A stretch of DNA of 64,000 bases from Derxia lacustris (GTDB lineage Bacteria; Pseudomonadota; Gammaproteobacteria; Burkholderiales; Burkholderiaceae_E): the NCBI RefSeq assembly GCF_002105195.1, contig NZ_MUHU01000008.1:310001-374000 (forward strand), in the 5' to 3' direction. Position numbers and translations under genes: made by a program. Shown piece after piece: positions 1 through 7,908 of the stretch. Each line of letters opens with the position of its first letter. Positions within the stretch are counted from its first letter, which is position 1. The notes under the pieces were generated by a model. The model was not told the origin of the DNA and did no database searches. It saw only the letters and a list, made by a program, of their open reading frames with translations.

Positions 1-1
1 C

Positions 2-838
2 CGCGTCAAGACGCCGTCGATCTTCTTCGTGCGGCTGAGCGCGCTGGGCATTCCGCATCCGGAAACCCGCGCCGACCGGCCGCCCGAGACGGCGGGCTGG
101 CTGCGCAAATGCGCGAGCGGCACCGGCGGCTGGCATGTACAGCCGCTCGACGCGGTGGTCGATGCCGGCGCCTGCGACTGCTTTCATCAGCGCGTCGTGC
201 CCGGCGTGCCGATGTCGGCGCTGTTCCTGGCCAACGGCAGCGAGGTGCGCATCGTCGGCTTCAACCGCCAGCTGGTCGGTCCCTGCGGCGACCGGCCCTT
301 CGTGTATCGCGGCGTGATCGGCCCGGTGGCGCTGCCGGCGCGGCTGGCGGCGCGCATCGGCGATGCGCTGCGCGCGCTGGTCGGCGAGTTCGGGCTGGTC
401 GGCCTCAACAGCCTCGACTTCATGGCCAACGGCGACGACTTCTCGGTACTCGAGATCAACCCGCGGCCCTCGGCCAGCATGGCGCTGCATGACGACGCCG
501 TGCCCGGCGGGCTGCTGCAGGCGCATGTCGAGGCCTGCCGCGCGCGCCGGCTGCCGCCGCTGGCGCTCGCGCCGCGCGACCGCACCGCCATCCGTGGCTG
601 CGAGACCGTGTTCGCGCAGCGCGCGCTGACGCTCGACGAGCCGGCCATCGTCTGGCTGGAGCGGCGCGGCTGGTGCCATGACATCCCGGCCGGCGCGGCC
701 ACGCTGCTGCCCGACCAGCCGATCTGCACCGTCAGCGCCGATGCGCCCGATGCCGACACGGTGGCGGGCCTGCTCGCCATCCGCCGCGACGCGGTGCTGA
801 AAACGCTCAACAATTTTTCGGAGCATTCCCATGTCTGA
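2..838 (+). CDS. ATP-grasp ligase of the H4MPT gene cluster, 5' end cut by window edge
   Basis: The reading frame is open from the first bases of the window, so the true start lies upstream and only the C-terminal part (about 279 residues) is visible. The segment LEINPRPSAS near the middle is the metal-binding strand of ATP-grasp enzymes, with a preceding acidic residue in SLDFMA. ATP-grasp enzymes join a carboxylate to an amine at the cost of ATP. Bacterial H4MPT clusters usually carry one such gene (orf17 type) beside mch, orf5 and orf7, probably for a glutamyl-type ligation in cofactor synthesis, although its substrate is not established. It overlaps mch by 8 nt, so translation is probably coupled. 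The family assignment is firm; the specific role is inferred from context. Confidence 0.75.
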   Translation, partial: RVKTPSIFFVRLSALGIPHPETRADRPPETAGWLRKCASGTGGWHVQPLDAVVDAGACDCFHQRVVPGVPMSALFLANGSEVRIVGFNRQLVGPCGDRPFVYRGVIGPVALPARLAARIGDALRALVGEFGLVGLNSLDFMANGDDFSVLEINPRPSASMALHDDAVPGGLLQAHVEACRARRLPPLALAPRDRTAIRGCETVFAQRALTLDEPAIVWLERRGWCHDIPAGAATLLPDQPICTVSADAPDADTVAGLLAIRRDAVLKTLNNFSEHSHV

Positions 839-1835
839 TTCCCTCGCCGCCTTTGCCGGCGCGACCAGCAGCGTCAACGCCAATGCGGTGGCCCATGTGC
901 AAGACCTGATCGACCGCGCCGACGATCTCGGCATCGAGGTCGACACGCTCGACAACGGCGTCACCGTGGTCGACGCCGGCATCGATGTGCGCGGCAGTGT
1001 CGAGGCCGGGCTCATCGTCGGCCGCATCTGCATGGGCGGGCTCGGCAGCGTCGAGCTGACCGCGCGCGCCGAGCACGGCTGGCCGAGCTGGCTGGAAGTG
1101 GCGAGCAGCCAGCCGGTGCTGGCCTGCCTGGCCAGCCAGTACGCGGGCTGGAGCCTGTCGGCCAGCAAGGAGGAGGGCGGCGGGCGCAAGTTCTTTGCGC
1201 TCGGCTCGGGCCCGGCGCGCGCGCTGGCGGCCAAGGAGCCGCTGTTCGGCGAGCTGGGCTACCGCGACGAAGTGGGGCCGAGCGCCATCGTGCTGGAGGT
1301 GGATCGCCGGCCGCCGCCGATCATCGTCGACAAGCTGCTGCGCGACTGCGGTCTGGCGCCCGAGCAGCTCACCGTGATTCTCACGCCCACGACCAGTCTC
1401 GCCGGCACCACCCAGGTGGTGGCGCGGGTGCTGGAGGTGGCGCTGCACAAGGCGCATGTGCTGGGCTTTCCGCTCGACCTGATCGTCGAGGGCAATGCGA
1501 GCGCGCCGCTGCCGCCGCCGAGCCGCGACGGCGTCGAGGCGATGGGTCGCACCAACGACGCCATCCTCTACGGCGGCCGGGTGCATCTCACCGTGGGCGC
1601 TGACGACACCGCCGCGCGCGATCTGGCGCGCCAGTTGCCGTCGCTCAATTCGCGCGATTACGGCCGCTCCTTCGCCGAGGTGTTCAAGGCGGTGGAGTTC
1701 GATTTCTACAAGATCGATGGCGCGCTGTTCGCGCCGGCCGAGGTCTGGGTCAGCAGCCTGGAAAGCGGTCGCACCTGGCATGCCGGCCGGCTCGACATGA
1801 ACCTGCTTGGCGCGCTCTGGCTGGCGGAGGGCTGA
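831..1835 (+). CDS. mch: Methenyltetrahydromethanopterin cyclohydrolase
   Basis: A 334-residue cytoplasmic enzyme that hydrolyses methenyl-H4MPT to 5-formyl-H4MPT, the middle step of H4MPT-dependent formaldehyde oxidation. Family-typical stretches are GRICMGGLGSVEL near residue 65, QYAGWSLSA near residue 105 and a C-terminal half containing GRTNDAILYGGRVHL. The length matches bacterial and archaeal Mch. The ATG overlaps the end of the upstream ATP-grasp gene, and the TGA shares one base with the ATG of the next gene (TGATG), so it is inside a tightly coupled operon ending with fae. The neighbours are all H4MPT functions, which confirms the call. Confidence 0.97.
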   Translation: MSDSLAAFAGATSSVNANAVAHVQDLIDRADDLGIEVDTLDNGVTVVDAGIDVRGSVEAGLIVGRICMGGLGSVELTARAEHGWPSWLEVASSQPVLACLASQYAGWSLSASKEEGGGRKFFALGSGPARALAAKEPLFGELGYRDEVGPSAIVLEVDRRPPPIIVDKLLRDCGLAPEQLTVILTPTTSLAGTTQVVARVLEVALHKAHVLGFPLDLIVEGNASAPLPPPSRDGVEAMGRTNDAILYGGRVHLTVGADDTAARDLARQLPSLNSRDYGRSFAEVFKAVEFDFYKIDGALFAPAEVWVSSLESGRTWHAGRLDMNLLGALWLAEG

Positions 1836-2803
1836 TGACTTTAGCGGGCAATCAGGGCGCCGGCCTGCGCGTCGCGATCATGACCGACGAGACCGGCTGG
1901 CACACGGCCAAGCTGCAGAAGGCGCTGCGCGCGCGTGGCCATGAAGGCCGCTGCGTCGATCTGGCCGATTGCCGCATCGACACCACGCGCAGCGCGCACG
2001 GGCTGGTGATTCCGGGCTTTGGCCGCGAGCTGCCCGATGCGGTGCTGGTGCGCGGCATTGCCGGCGGCAGCTTCGAGGCGGTGACGACGCGGCTCGGCTT
2101 CCTGCATGCGCTGGTCGCGCTCGGCGTGCCGGTCTACAACGATCCGCGCGCCATCGAGCGCGCCGTGGACAAGGCCGCGACCAGCCTGCTGCTGCATCAG
2201 GCCGCGATCCCCACGCCGCCGACCTGGGTGACCGAATCGCCGGCCGAAGCCCAGCGCGTGGTGATGCGCGAAAGCGCGGCCGGGCATGCGGTGGTGGTCA
2301 AGCCGCTGTTCGGTTCGCAGGGCAAGGGCATCGAGCTGGTCGGGCTGGTCGACGGCGTGCACCGGCCGCTGCCCGATCTGGCGGGCTTCGGCCGGCTGGC
2401 GTACTTGCAGCGCTATGTGCCGCAGGCGCGCGTGCCGGGCCACGACTGGCGCGTGCTGGTGGTCGGCGGCAAGGCCGTCACCGCGATGAAGCGCGTGAGC
2501 GAGCACTGGATCCACAACATCGCGCGCGGCGCCCGGTGCGAGCGCTGCGAACTCACGCCGGCGCTGGCCGTGCTGGCCGAACGCGCGAGCGCCGCGCTCG
2601 GCCTCGATTACGCGGGCGTCGACATCGTGCCGTCGGCGGTCGCGGGCGGGCTTCAGGTCATCGAGGTGAACGGCGTGGCGGCCTGGCGCGGCCTGCAGCG
2701 CGTGACCGGCTTCGACATCGGCCAGTGCCTGGTCGACGATCTGCTCGACCGCCGGCTCGGCGGGCTGGCCGGCGCGCGCTACGCGACCGGCGCCGGCGCA
2801 TGA
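1835..2803 (+). CDS. RimK-like ATP-grasp ligase (orf5 type, H4MPT cluster)
   Basis: A 322-residue ATP-grasp protein resembling RimK and the archaeal H4MPT:glutamate ligase MptN. Visible landmarks are the N-terminal domain starting at VAIMTDETGWH, the ATP-binding lysine segment VVKPLFGSQGKGIEL near residue 155 and the terminal metal-binding strand VIEVNGVAAWRGLQ near residue 275. In methylotrophs the equivalent gene (orf5) is needed for, or linked to, H4MPT-dependent C1 transfer. Adding a glutamyl or similar group to the cofactor is a reasonable guess but is not shown by the sequence. The start codon overlaps the mch stop, and its own stop overlaps the start of the CitG-like gene (ATGA). Confidence 0.85.
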   Translation: MTLAGNQGAGLRVAIMTDETGWHTAKLQKALRARGHEGRCVDLADCRIDTTRSAHGLVIPGFGRELPDAVLVRGIAGGSFEAVTTRLGFLHALVALGVPVYNDPRAIERAVDKAATSLLLHQAAIPTPPTWVTESPAEAQRVVMRESAAGHAVVVKPLFGSQGKGIELVGLVDGVHRPLPDLAGFGRLAYLQRYVPQARVPGHDWRVLVVGGKAVTAMKRVSEHWIHNIARGARCERCELTPALAVLAERASAALGLDYAGVDIVPSAVAGGLQVIEVNGVAAWRGLQRVTGFDIGQCLVDDLLDRRLGGLAGARYATGAGA

Positions 2804-3708
2804 ATCCGACGCTGCGGCGCGCCTTCCTGTTTGCCTGCGCGCTCGACGTGGCCGTGGCCAAGCCGGGCAATGTCAGCATCGGGTCGCCCGGCCATGACAT
2901 GGATGCGCGCATGTTCATCGACAGCGCGCGCGCCGCGCTGCCGGGGCTGCTCAAGCCGGGCGCGCCGGTCGGCGAGCGCATCGAGGCGGCGGTGCGCGCC
3001 ACGCGTGCGGCGGTCGGCTGCAACACCAATCTGGGCATCCTGCTGCTGTGCGCGCCGATCGCGCTGGCGGTCGAGCGCTGGCAGCCGCCGGCCGGCCCCG
3101 AGCCCGACGACGGCCTCATCCCCGACTCGCTGGCCAATGAACTCGACGCGGTTCTGGCCGGTCTGACCGTGGCCGATGCGAGCGCGGCCTACCGCGCCAT
3201 CGCCCACGCCAATCCCGGCGGTCTGGGCGATGCGCCCGAGCAGAGCGTGCATGCCGAGCCGAGCGTGACCCTGCTCGCGGCCATGCGGCTGGCGGCCGAC
3301 CGCGACCTGATCGCGGCCCAGTACGCCAACGGTTACACCCAGGTCCGGGGGAGTGCCAACCGCTTTGCCGACGGCCGGCCGGAAGACGCGATGCTCGCCG
3401 TCTTCATGGGGCTGCTTGCGCGTTTTCCCGATTCACACATTGCACGCAAGCGCGGAACAGTCGCGGCTCAGATTGTCACGGACGCCGCCGCCGGGCTCTG
3501 GCTGCCCGAAAGCCGGCTGCCGTCGTCACGACCGGCATCGGCTCTCGCGGAGTGGGATGCAAAGCTCAAACGCATCGGTATCAACCCCGGAACCACGGCC
3601 GATTTGAGCGTTGCAAGCGCTTTCATGGCCGCTTGCGTCGATGCTGCACTGCCCACACGGGTTGGCAGCGATGTCACGGCGCTCATTGGCATGGAAAGTG
3701 ATTCATGA
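2800..3708 (+). CDS. CitG-like triphosphoribosyl-dephospho-CoA synthase family protein (orf7 type)
   Basis: A 302-residue protein with the CitG/MdcB family signature KPGNVSIGSPGHDMD near residue 22 and HANPGGLGD near residue 130. The ATG at 2800 is chosen because it forms an ATGA overlap with the preceding stop and opens the conserved domain; the open frame itself extends much further upstream without support. True CitG makes the prosthetic-group precursor of citrate lyase, but no lyase genes are present. The family member in H4MPT clusters (orf7) is needed for C1 metabolism by an unresolved step, possibly a phosphoribosyl or adenosine-phosphate transfer during cofactor synthesis. The last 250 nt are clearly less G+C-rich than the rest of the operon. 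Confidence 0.85.
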   Translation: MNPTLRRAFLFACALDVAVAKPGNVSIGSPGHDMDARMFIDSARAALPGLLKPGAPVGERIEAAVRATRAAVGCNTNLGILLLCAPIALAVERWQPPAGPEPDDGLIPDSLANELDAVLAGLTVADASAAYRAIAHANPGGLGDAPEQSVHAEPSVTLLAAMRLAADRDLIAAQYANGYTQVRGSANRFADGRPEDAMLAVFMGLLARFPDSHIARKRGTVAAQIVTDAAAGLWLPESRLPSSRPASALAEWDAKLKRIGINPGTTADLSVASAFMAACVDAALPTRVGSDVTALIGMESDS

Positions 3709-3716
3709 AGCCTCGA

Positions 3717-3734
3717 CACCGGAATCGTCCGGTG
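3717..3734 (+). promoter_or_regulatory. Hairpin in the leader of fae
   Basis: A perfect 6-bp inverted repeat, CACCGG and CCGGTG with a 6-nt loop, lies between the CitG-like stop and fae. A Shine-Dalgarno-like GGAG follows near 3752, and fae starts at 3763. There is no T-run, so it is not an intrinsic terminator. It could protect a processed, abundant fae transcript. That role is inferred. Confidence 0.35.
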
Positions 3735-3762
3735 CACCCATAACCAGTAACGGAGATAGCGC

Positions 3763-4272
3763 ATGGCCAAGATCGATCGCATGCTGATTGGTGAATCCCT
3801 CGTCGGCGAAGGCAACGAAGTTGCCCACATCGACCTGCTCATCGGACCGCGTGGCAGTGCCGCCGAAACCGCGTTCGCCAACGCCCTGGTCAACAACAAG
3901 GACGGCTTCACGTCGCTGCTCGCCGTGGTTGCCCCCAACCTCGTCACCAAGCCCGCGACCGTGATGTTCAACAAGGTCACCATCAAGGGCGCCAAGCAGG
4001 CGGTCCAGATGTTCGGCCCGGCCCAGCGCGGCGTCGCGCTGGCGGTTGCCGACAGCGTCGAAGACGGCACCATCCCCGTCGAGGAAGCCGACGACCTGTT
4101 CATCAGCGTCGGCGTGTTCATCCACTGGCTTGCCGAAGACGACAAGAAGATCCAGGAATACAACTACCAGGCCACGCGCGAATCCATCAAGCGCGCGGTC
4201 AACCGCGAACCCAAGGCGGCCGACGTGGTCGCCAAGAAGGGCAGCTCGCCGCACCCGTTTGCCGCTGCCTGA
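3763..4272 (+). CDS. fae: Formaldehyde-activating enzyme
   Basis: A 169-residue cytoplasmic enzyme that condenses formaldehyde with H4MPT to methylene-H4MPT, the entry point of the pathway and a detoxification step. It aligns by eye along its whole length with Methylobacterium Fae: [15 protein letters not shown] at the N-terminus, with the catalytic His at residue 22, then [28 protein letters not shown] and the terminal HPFAAA. A GGAG-type ribosome-binding site precedes the ATG. It is the last gene of the operon, followed by a strong terminator. Its coding sequence looks highly optimised, as expected for an abundant protein. Confidence 0.98.
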   Translation: MAKIDRMLIGESLVGEGNEVAHIDLLIGPRGSAAETAFANALVNNKDGFTSLLAVVAPNLVTKPATVMFNKVTIKGAKQAVQMFGPAQRGVALAVADSVEDGTIPVEEADDLFISVGVFIHWLAEDDKKIQEYNYQATRESIKRAVNREPKAADVVAKKGSSPHPFAAA

Positions 4273-4329
4273 GCTTGAGCCTGACGCAAGCGGTTGGCCC
4301 GGAAGCGGCCGCTTGCCGAAGGACGCAGG

Positions 4330-4364
4330 AAAAAAGGCCGCGCTCTCGGGCGCGGCCTTTTTTT
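4330..4364. terminator. Bidirectional intrinsic terminator between fae and folB
   Basis: A 7-bp G+C stem (GGCCGCG at 4336-4342 and CGCGGCC at 4351-4357, 8-nt loop) is followed by seven T on the plus strand and preceded by six A, which read as a U-run on the minus strand. It can therefore stop transcription from fae and from the convergent folB. It is the clearest intrinsic terminator in the window. Confidence 0.9.
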
Positions 4365-4394
4365 GCGGCGGCGAGGCGTCGCGCCCCGCCGCTG

Positions 4395-4910
4395 TCAGCG
4401 GGTGCGGCCCGGGATCAGGCCGGCGCCGATCAGCGACAGCACCGAGCCATCGCCGCGCGCAGCCGCCACCGGCGCACGTTCGGCCGGCTGGCTGCGCTCG
4501 ATGATGACGCCGACCGCTTCCACATCGTCGAACTTGCGCGGCTTGGCCACGCCCACACGGACCCAGCGCGCGCCGAAGTCGACCAGCAGGATTTGCGCGA
4601 CCCGTTCGGCCAGTGCTTCGAGCAGCTGAAACCGGTGCTCACGCAGCAGGTCCAACAGCACCGAACGCACGACGCTGTAGTCGATGGTGTCGCCGATGCG
4701 GTCGGTGTCGCAGGCAAGCGCGCGGGCGACGCCGGCGGCAATGTCGATGCGCACCGGCTGGGTACGATGAAGTTCGTCGTCGTGGATGCCGATGACGGTC
4801 TCCCCGGTAAAACCCTCGATGTAGACGATGTCGAGTGGGCCGTTGGCACTGGCGCCGGGCAAGGCCGGATTGACGCTGGCGTCGGCGCGCAGGCTGGCGA
4901 GATTGGGCAT
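4395..4910 (-). CDS. folB: Dihydroneopterin aldolase
   Basis: A 171-residue protein of the FolB family, which cleaves 7,8-dihydroneopterin to 6-hydroxymethyl-dihydropterin, a precursor shared by folate and H4MPT. Family features are DIVYIEGFTGETVIGIHDDE, RIGDTIDYSVV, FQLLEALAERVAQILL and the substrate-binding segment VRVGVAKPRKFDDVEAVGV. The start at 4910 is preferred over the longer frame (to 4964) because GGAGAAG lies just upstream of it. Placement inside the C1 cluster suggests that it serves H4MPT synthesis. It is divergent from the sigma-54 activator and convergent with fae. Confidence 0.9.
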   Translation of the reverse strand: MPNLASLRADASVNPALPGASANGPLDIVYIEGFTGETVIGIHDDELHRTQPVRIDIAAGVARALACDTDRIGDTIDYSVVRSVLLDLLREHRFQLLEALAERVAQILLVDFGARWVRVGVAKPRKFDDVEAVGVIIERSQPAERAPVAAARGDGSVLSLIGAGLIPGRTR

Positions 4911-4930
4911 GTTTGGCTTCTCCGAATACG

Positions 4931-4975
4931 CATCTGCACTAGCTGTGCGGATGTGAGAAATCACGCAACATCCGC
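4931..4975. promoter_or_regulatory. Overlapping inverted repeats in the folB/activator divergent region
   Basis: Three related half-sites lie in the 128-nt gap between two divergent genes: CATCTGCAC at 4931, GTGCGGATG at 4945 and ACATCCGC at 4968. The second and third form a perfect 8-bp inverted repeat, GCGGATGT/ACATCCGC, with 13 nt between. The first and second form an 8-of-9 repeat. GTGA-gaaa-TCAC is nested inside the perfect repeat. The layout looks like a dimer-binding operator, possibly for the adjacent activator. The binding protein is unknown. Confidence 0.5.
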
Positions 4976-5038
4976 GCCACTGAGACTTGAACCGCCGGCT
5001 CGCAAACTGGCTGCCGGCGCAGTGAAGGAGGCAGGTCG

Positions 5039-7174
5039 ATGAGCATTTCCTGGCAGGCGGCCGATGGCCATGCCCACCATATTCTCGATGTCGTGAGCCG
5101 GGGCGGCGACAACGCCACGAGCGATTTCGTCATCAGTTCCTGGACCCGCTGCGTCAACGAGTACCGGCTGGACCCGGCCCGTCCGCGCTCGCCCGAGGTG
5201 CTCGAAACGGCGGCCTTCACCGAGCGGCTGGAGCGCTCCGGCGATCTGGTGCAGTGCTCGCGGCTGGAGATGGCCACGCTGTACCAGCAGCTGTCCGAGC
5301 CCGAGGCGGCGGTGGTGCTGGTCGATGCCGACGGGCTGATCCTGCACATGGTGTCGTCGCCACAGTTCGCGCGCGACGGCAGCGCGATCGGCTTTCGCAA
5401 GGGCGCGCTGTGGTCCGAGGATCAGGTCGGCACCAACGGCATGGGCACCTGTCTGGTGGCGCGCGCGCCGCTGGCGATCCGCCAGGACGAGCATTTCTTT
5501 GCTCCCTACACCGAGCTCACCTGCGCCGCCGTGCCGGTGTTCGACCACAACGGCCGGTTCGCGGCGGTACTCGACGTGACCAGCCGGTCGCGCCATCACC
5601 AGCAGCATTCGCTGGCGCTGCTGAGCATTACCGCGCAGACCATCGAGAACCGGCTCATCGAGCGTGGCCATCGCGACGCCTATCCGATCCACTTTCATGT
5701 GCGGCCCGAGTTCGTCAACAGCGCCAACGGCGGCAAGCTGGTGGTCGGCGACGACGGCCGGATCCGCGCCGCCAACCGCGCCTCGCTCGGGCTGCTCGGC
5801 GTGAACAGCGTCGACGCGTTGTGTGGCAGGCGGCTCGACGAAGTGTTCCAGGCCACGCTCGACGATCTGCTGCGCGCGAGTGTGGAAAGCTCCTTCCATC
5901 CGGTGCCGGTCATGCGCATGAACGCGACCACGCCGGTTCATGCGGTGGCGCAGCGGCCGGCATCGCGGGTGCAGGCGCCGGCGGTGCGGGCGCTGCAACG
6001 CGGCGTCGAGCCCACGCCGGTGGCGCGCGGCGCGATTCCGTCGGCCAGCGCCGGCATGGCGGCCGGCGGCATCGCGGTGGCGGGCAGCGCGCTCGCCGGC
6101 CATGCCCATCCGGTGCCGATGCAGGGCGTGGAGGCGGCCCGGGCCACCGGGCACACGGTGGTCGAGTACGGCGAGCCGCGGCTGGCGGCCCAGCGCGCAA
6201 TGGCGCGGCGGGCCATCGCGCGCGGCATTCCGGTGCTGCTGCATGGCGAGACTGGCGCCGGCAAGGAGGTGTTTGCGCGTGCCATCCATGAGGACAGCCC
6301 CTGCGCCCACGGACCGCTGGTGGCGATCAACTGCGCCTCGCTGCCCGAGACGCTGATCGAAAGCGAACTGTTCGGCTACAGCACCGGCGCCTTCACCGGC
6401 GCCCAGCGCGGCGGCCGGCGCGGCCGCATCGTGCAGGCCAACGGCGGCACGCTCTTCCTCGACGAGATCGGCGACATGCCGCTGGCGCTGCAAGCCCGGC
6501 TGCTGCGGGTGCTCGACGAGCGTCAGGTCACGCCGCTCGGCGGCGAGGATCCGATCCGCGTCGAGTTCCAGCTGGTGAGCGCGAGCCACCGCCATCTGCC
6601 CGATCTGGTCCGGCGCGGCCTGTTCCGCGAAGACCTGTTCTATCGCCTGTGTGGCGTGGAAGTGGAACTGCCGCCGCTGCGCGACCGTGCCGACAAGGCC
6701 GAGCTGGTGCGCCGCCTGCTCGCGCTCGAAGGCGCCGAAATGCGCCTGACGCCCGAGGCCGAGGCAATGGTGCTGCGCCACCCCTGGCCGGGCAATGTGC
6801 GCCAGCTGCGTCACGTTCTGCGCACCGCCGCCGCGCTTGCCGACGACGGCCACATCGGCCCCGAGCACATGCCCACGCTCGGCATGGCGCCGCTGTCGCT
6901 GCCGGCCACGCTGCCGCCGGCGGCCGGATCGATGCGCGGCATGTACGGCGACGCCGGCCACGAACCGACGCGCGAGCCGGCGCTGCGCGAACCGGCCTTC
7001 GTCACGCTCGATGAAGCCGACCGGCCGCTCACGCCGCGCGACGAGCTGCTGCGGGCACTGGAGTTGCATCGCTGGAACATCAGCGCCGTGGCCAAGCACC
7101 TCAACATCAGCCGCAACACGCTCTACCGCCGCATGCGCTCGGCCCAGATACCCTTGCAGGCCGAGCCCGAGTGA
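5039..7174 (+). CDS. Sigma-54-dependent activator with GAF domain (AcoR type)
   Basis: A 711-residue transcription activator. The N-terminal part holds an AcoR-like GAF sensor (GTNGMGTCLVARAPLAI near residue 137, then a DHNGRFAAVLDVTS segment). A PAS-like stretch (VVGDDGRIRAANRASLG) lies near residue 235, and an Ala-rich linker follows. The AAA+ domain has Walker A GETGAGKE near residue 403, the sigma-54 contact motif GAFTGA near residue 450 and Walker B GGTLFLDEIGDMP. A Fis-type helix-turn-helix (NISAVAKHLNISRNTLYRR) ends the protein. A strong AAGGAGG-type ribosome-binding site precedes the ATG. Proteins of this class respond to small metabolites such as acetoin or alcohols. Its place inside the C1 cluster suggests a C1 compound as signal, but no target promoter was found. 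Confidence 0.9.
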   Translation: MSISWQAADGHAHHILDVVSRGGDNATSDFVISSWTRCVNEYRLDPARPRSPEVLETAAFTERLERSGDLVQCSRLEMATLYQQLSEPEAAVVLVDADGLILHMVSSPQFARDGSAIGFRKGALWSEDQVGTNGMGTCLVARAPLAIRQDEHFFAPYTELTCAAVPVFDHNGRFAAVLDVTSRSRHHQQHSLALLSITAQTIENRLIERGHRDAYPIHFHVRPEFVNSANGGKLVVGDDGRIRAANRASLGLLGVNSVDALCGRRLDEVFQATLDDLLRASVESSFHPVPVMRMNATTPVHAVAQRPASRVQAPAVRALQRGVEPTPVARGAIPSASAGMAAGGIAVAGSALAGHAHPVPMQGVEAARATGHTVVEYGEPRLAAQRAMARRAIARGIPVLLHGETGAGKEVFARAIHEDSPCAHGPLVAINCASLPETLIESELFGYSTGAFTGAQRGGRRGRIVQANGGTLFLDEIGDMPLALQARLLRVLDERQVTPLGGEDPIRVEFQLVSASHRHLPDLVRRGLFREDLFYRLCGVEVELPPLRDRADKAELVRRLLALEGAEMRLTPEAEAMVLRHPWPGNVRQLRHVLRTAAALADDGHIGPEHMPTLGMAPLSLPATLPPAAGSMRGMYGDAGHEPTREPALREPAFVTLDEADRPLTPRDELLRALELHRWNISAVAKHLNISRNTLYRRMRSAQIPLQAEPE

Positions 7175-7290
7175 CGGGCGAGCGCGGCCCGCAGCGCCGG
7201 CACGGCGCGCGGGCCTGAACCCGGGGGCCGCTCGCGGCGCCGGCATCCCGGGCACCACACCAACTCCCTCCAGCGAGGCCGCCGTCCATC

Positions 7291-7908
7291 GTGCAGTTCG
7301 ATCCCGATTACTCAGAAGACAGCCCGTCGCCGGTCGGCGCGGGCGACGGCGAAGGCCGCATTGCCTGGTGCATCACCGGCTCCGGCCACTACCTCAACGA
7401 GTCGCTCGCGCTTTGCGAACGGCTGCCCGACGTCGATGTGTACATCTCGGCCGCCGGCGAGGAAGTGCTGGCCATGTACGGCCTGCCGCTCGAAACCCTG
7501 CGTCAGCGCGGCCTGCGCCTGTTCCGCGACAAGACCGCCAGCGCCATCCCCGTCGGCCTGCTCTACGAGCGCGTCTATCACACGGTCATCATCGCGCCGG
7601 CCACCAGCAACACCGTGGCCAAGTGCGCGCTCGGCATTGCCGACACGCTGCCGACCAACCTGTTCGCGCAGGCCGGCAAGCGCGCCATCCCGAGCCTGGT
7701 GTTTGCCTGCGACACCGAGCCGGTGGTGGTGACCAAAAGCCCGACCGAATGGTTCGAGGTGCGTCCGCGCGCCATCGATCTGGCGCATGCCGAGGCGCTG
7801 CGGCGCTTCGAGTACTGCACGGTCGTCGGCACGGTTGAGCAACTCGAAGCCGCGCTCGCGCAGCGGCTGGCCGAACTCGGGCTCGCATGGAACATCTCGT
7901 CTTCCTGA
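7291..7908 (+). CDS. dmrB: DmrB-like flavoprotein, probable dihydromethanopterin reductase
   Basis: A 205-residue flavoprotein of the phosphopantothenoylcysteine-decarboxylase-like fold. It has the FMN-binding start WCITGSGHYLNES near residue 26 and the conserved APATSNTVAKCALGIAD segment near residue 100. DmrB proteins of Methanosarcina and Burkholderia reduce dihydromethanopterin to H4MPT, the last step of cofactor synthesis. The start is a GTG with only a weak ribosome-binding site, so a slightly different start is possible. It opens a tight operon, overlapping the next gene by 22 nt. Confidence 0.85.
   Translation: MQFDPDYSEDSPSPVGAGDGEGRIAWCITGSGHYLNESLALCERLPDVDVYISAAGEEVLAMYGLPLETLRQRGLRLFRDKTASAIPVGLLYERVYHTVIIAPATSNTVAKCALGIADTLPTNLFAQAGKRAIPSLVFACDTEPVVVTKSPTEWFEVRPRAIDLAHAEALRRFEYCTVVGTVEQLEAALAQRLAELGLAWNISSS

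Noticed and set aside
1969..2799. Upstream extension of the CitG-like frame (and similar extensions before fhcA, fhcC, mfnB, mxaK, mxaL and hemD)
   Set aside because: The extensions overlap established genes in another frame and lack family sequence; starts were set at overlapping ATGA/GTGA codons or at ribosome-binding sites.
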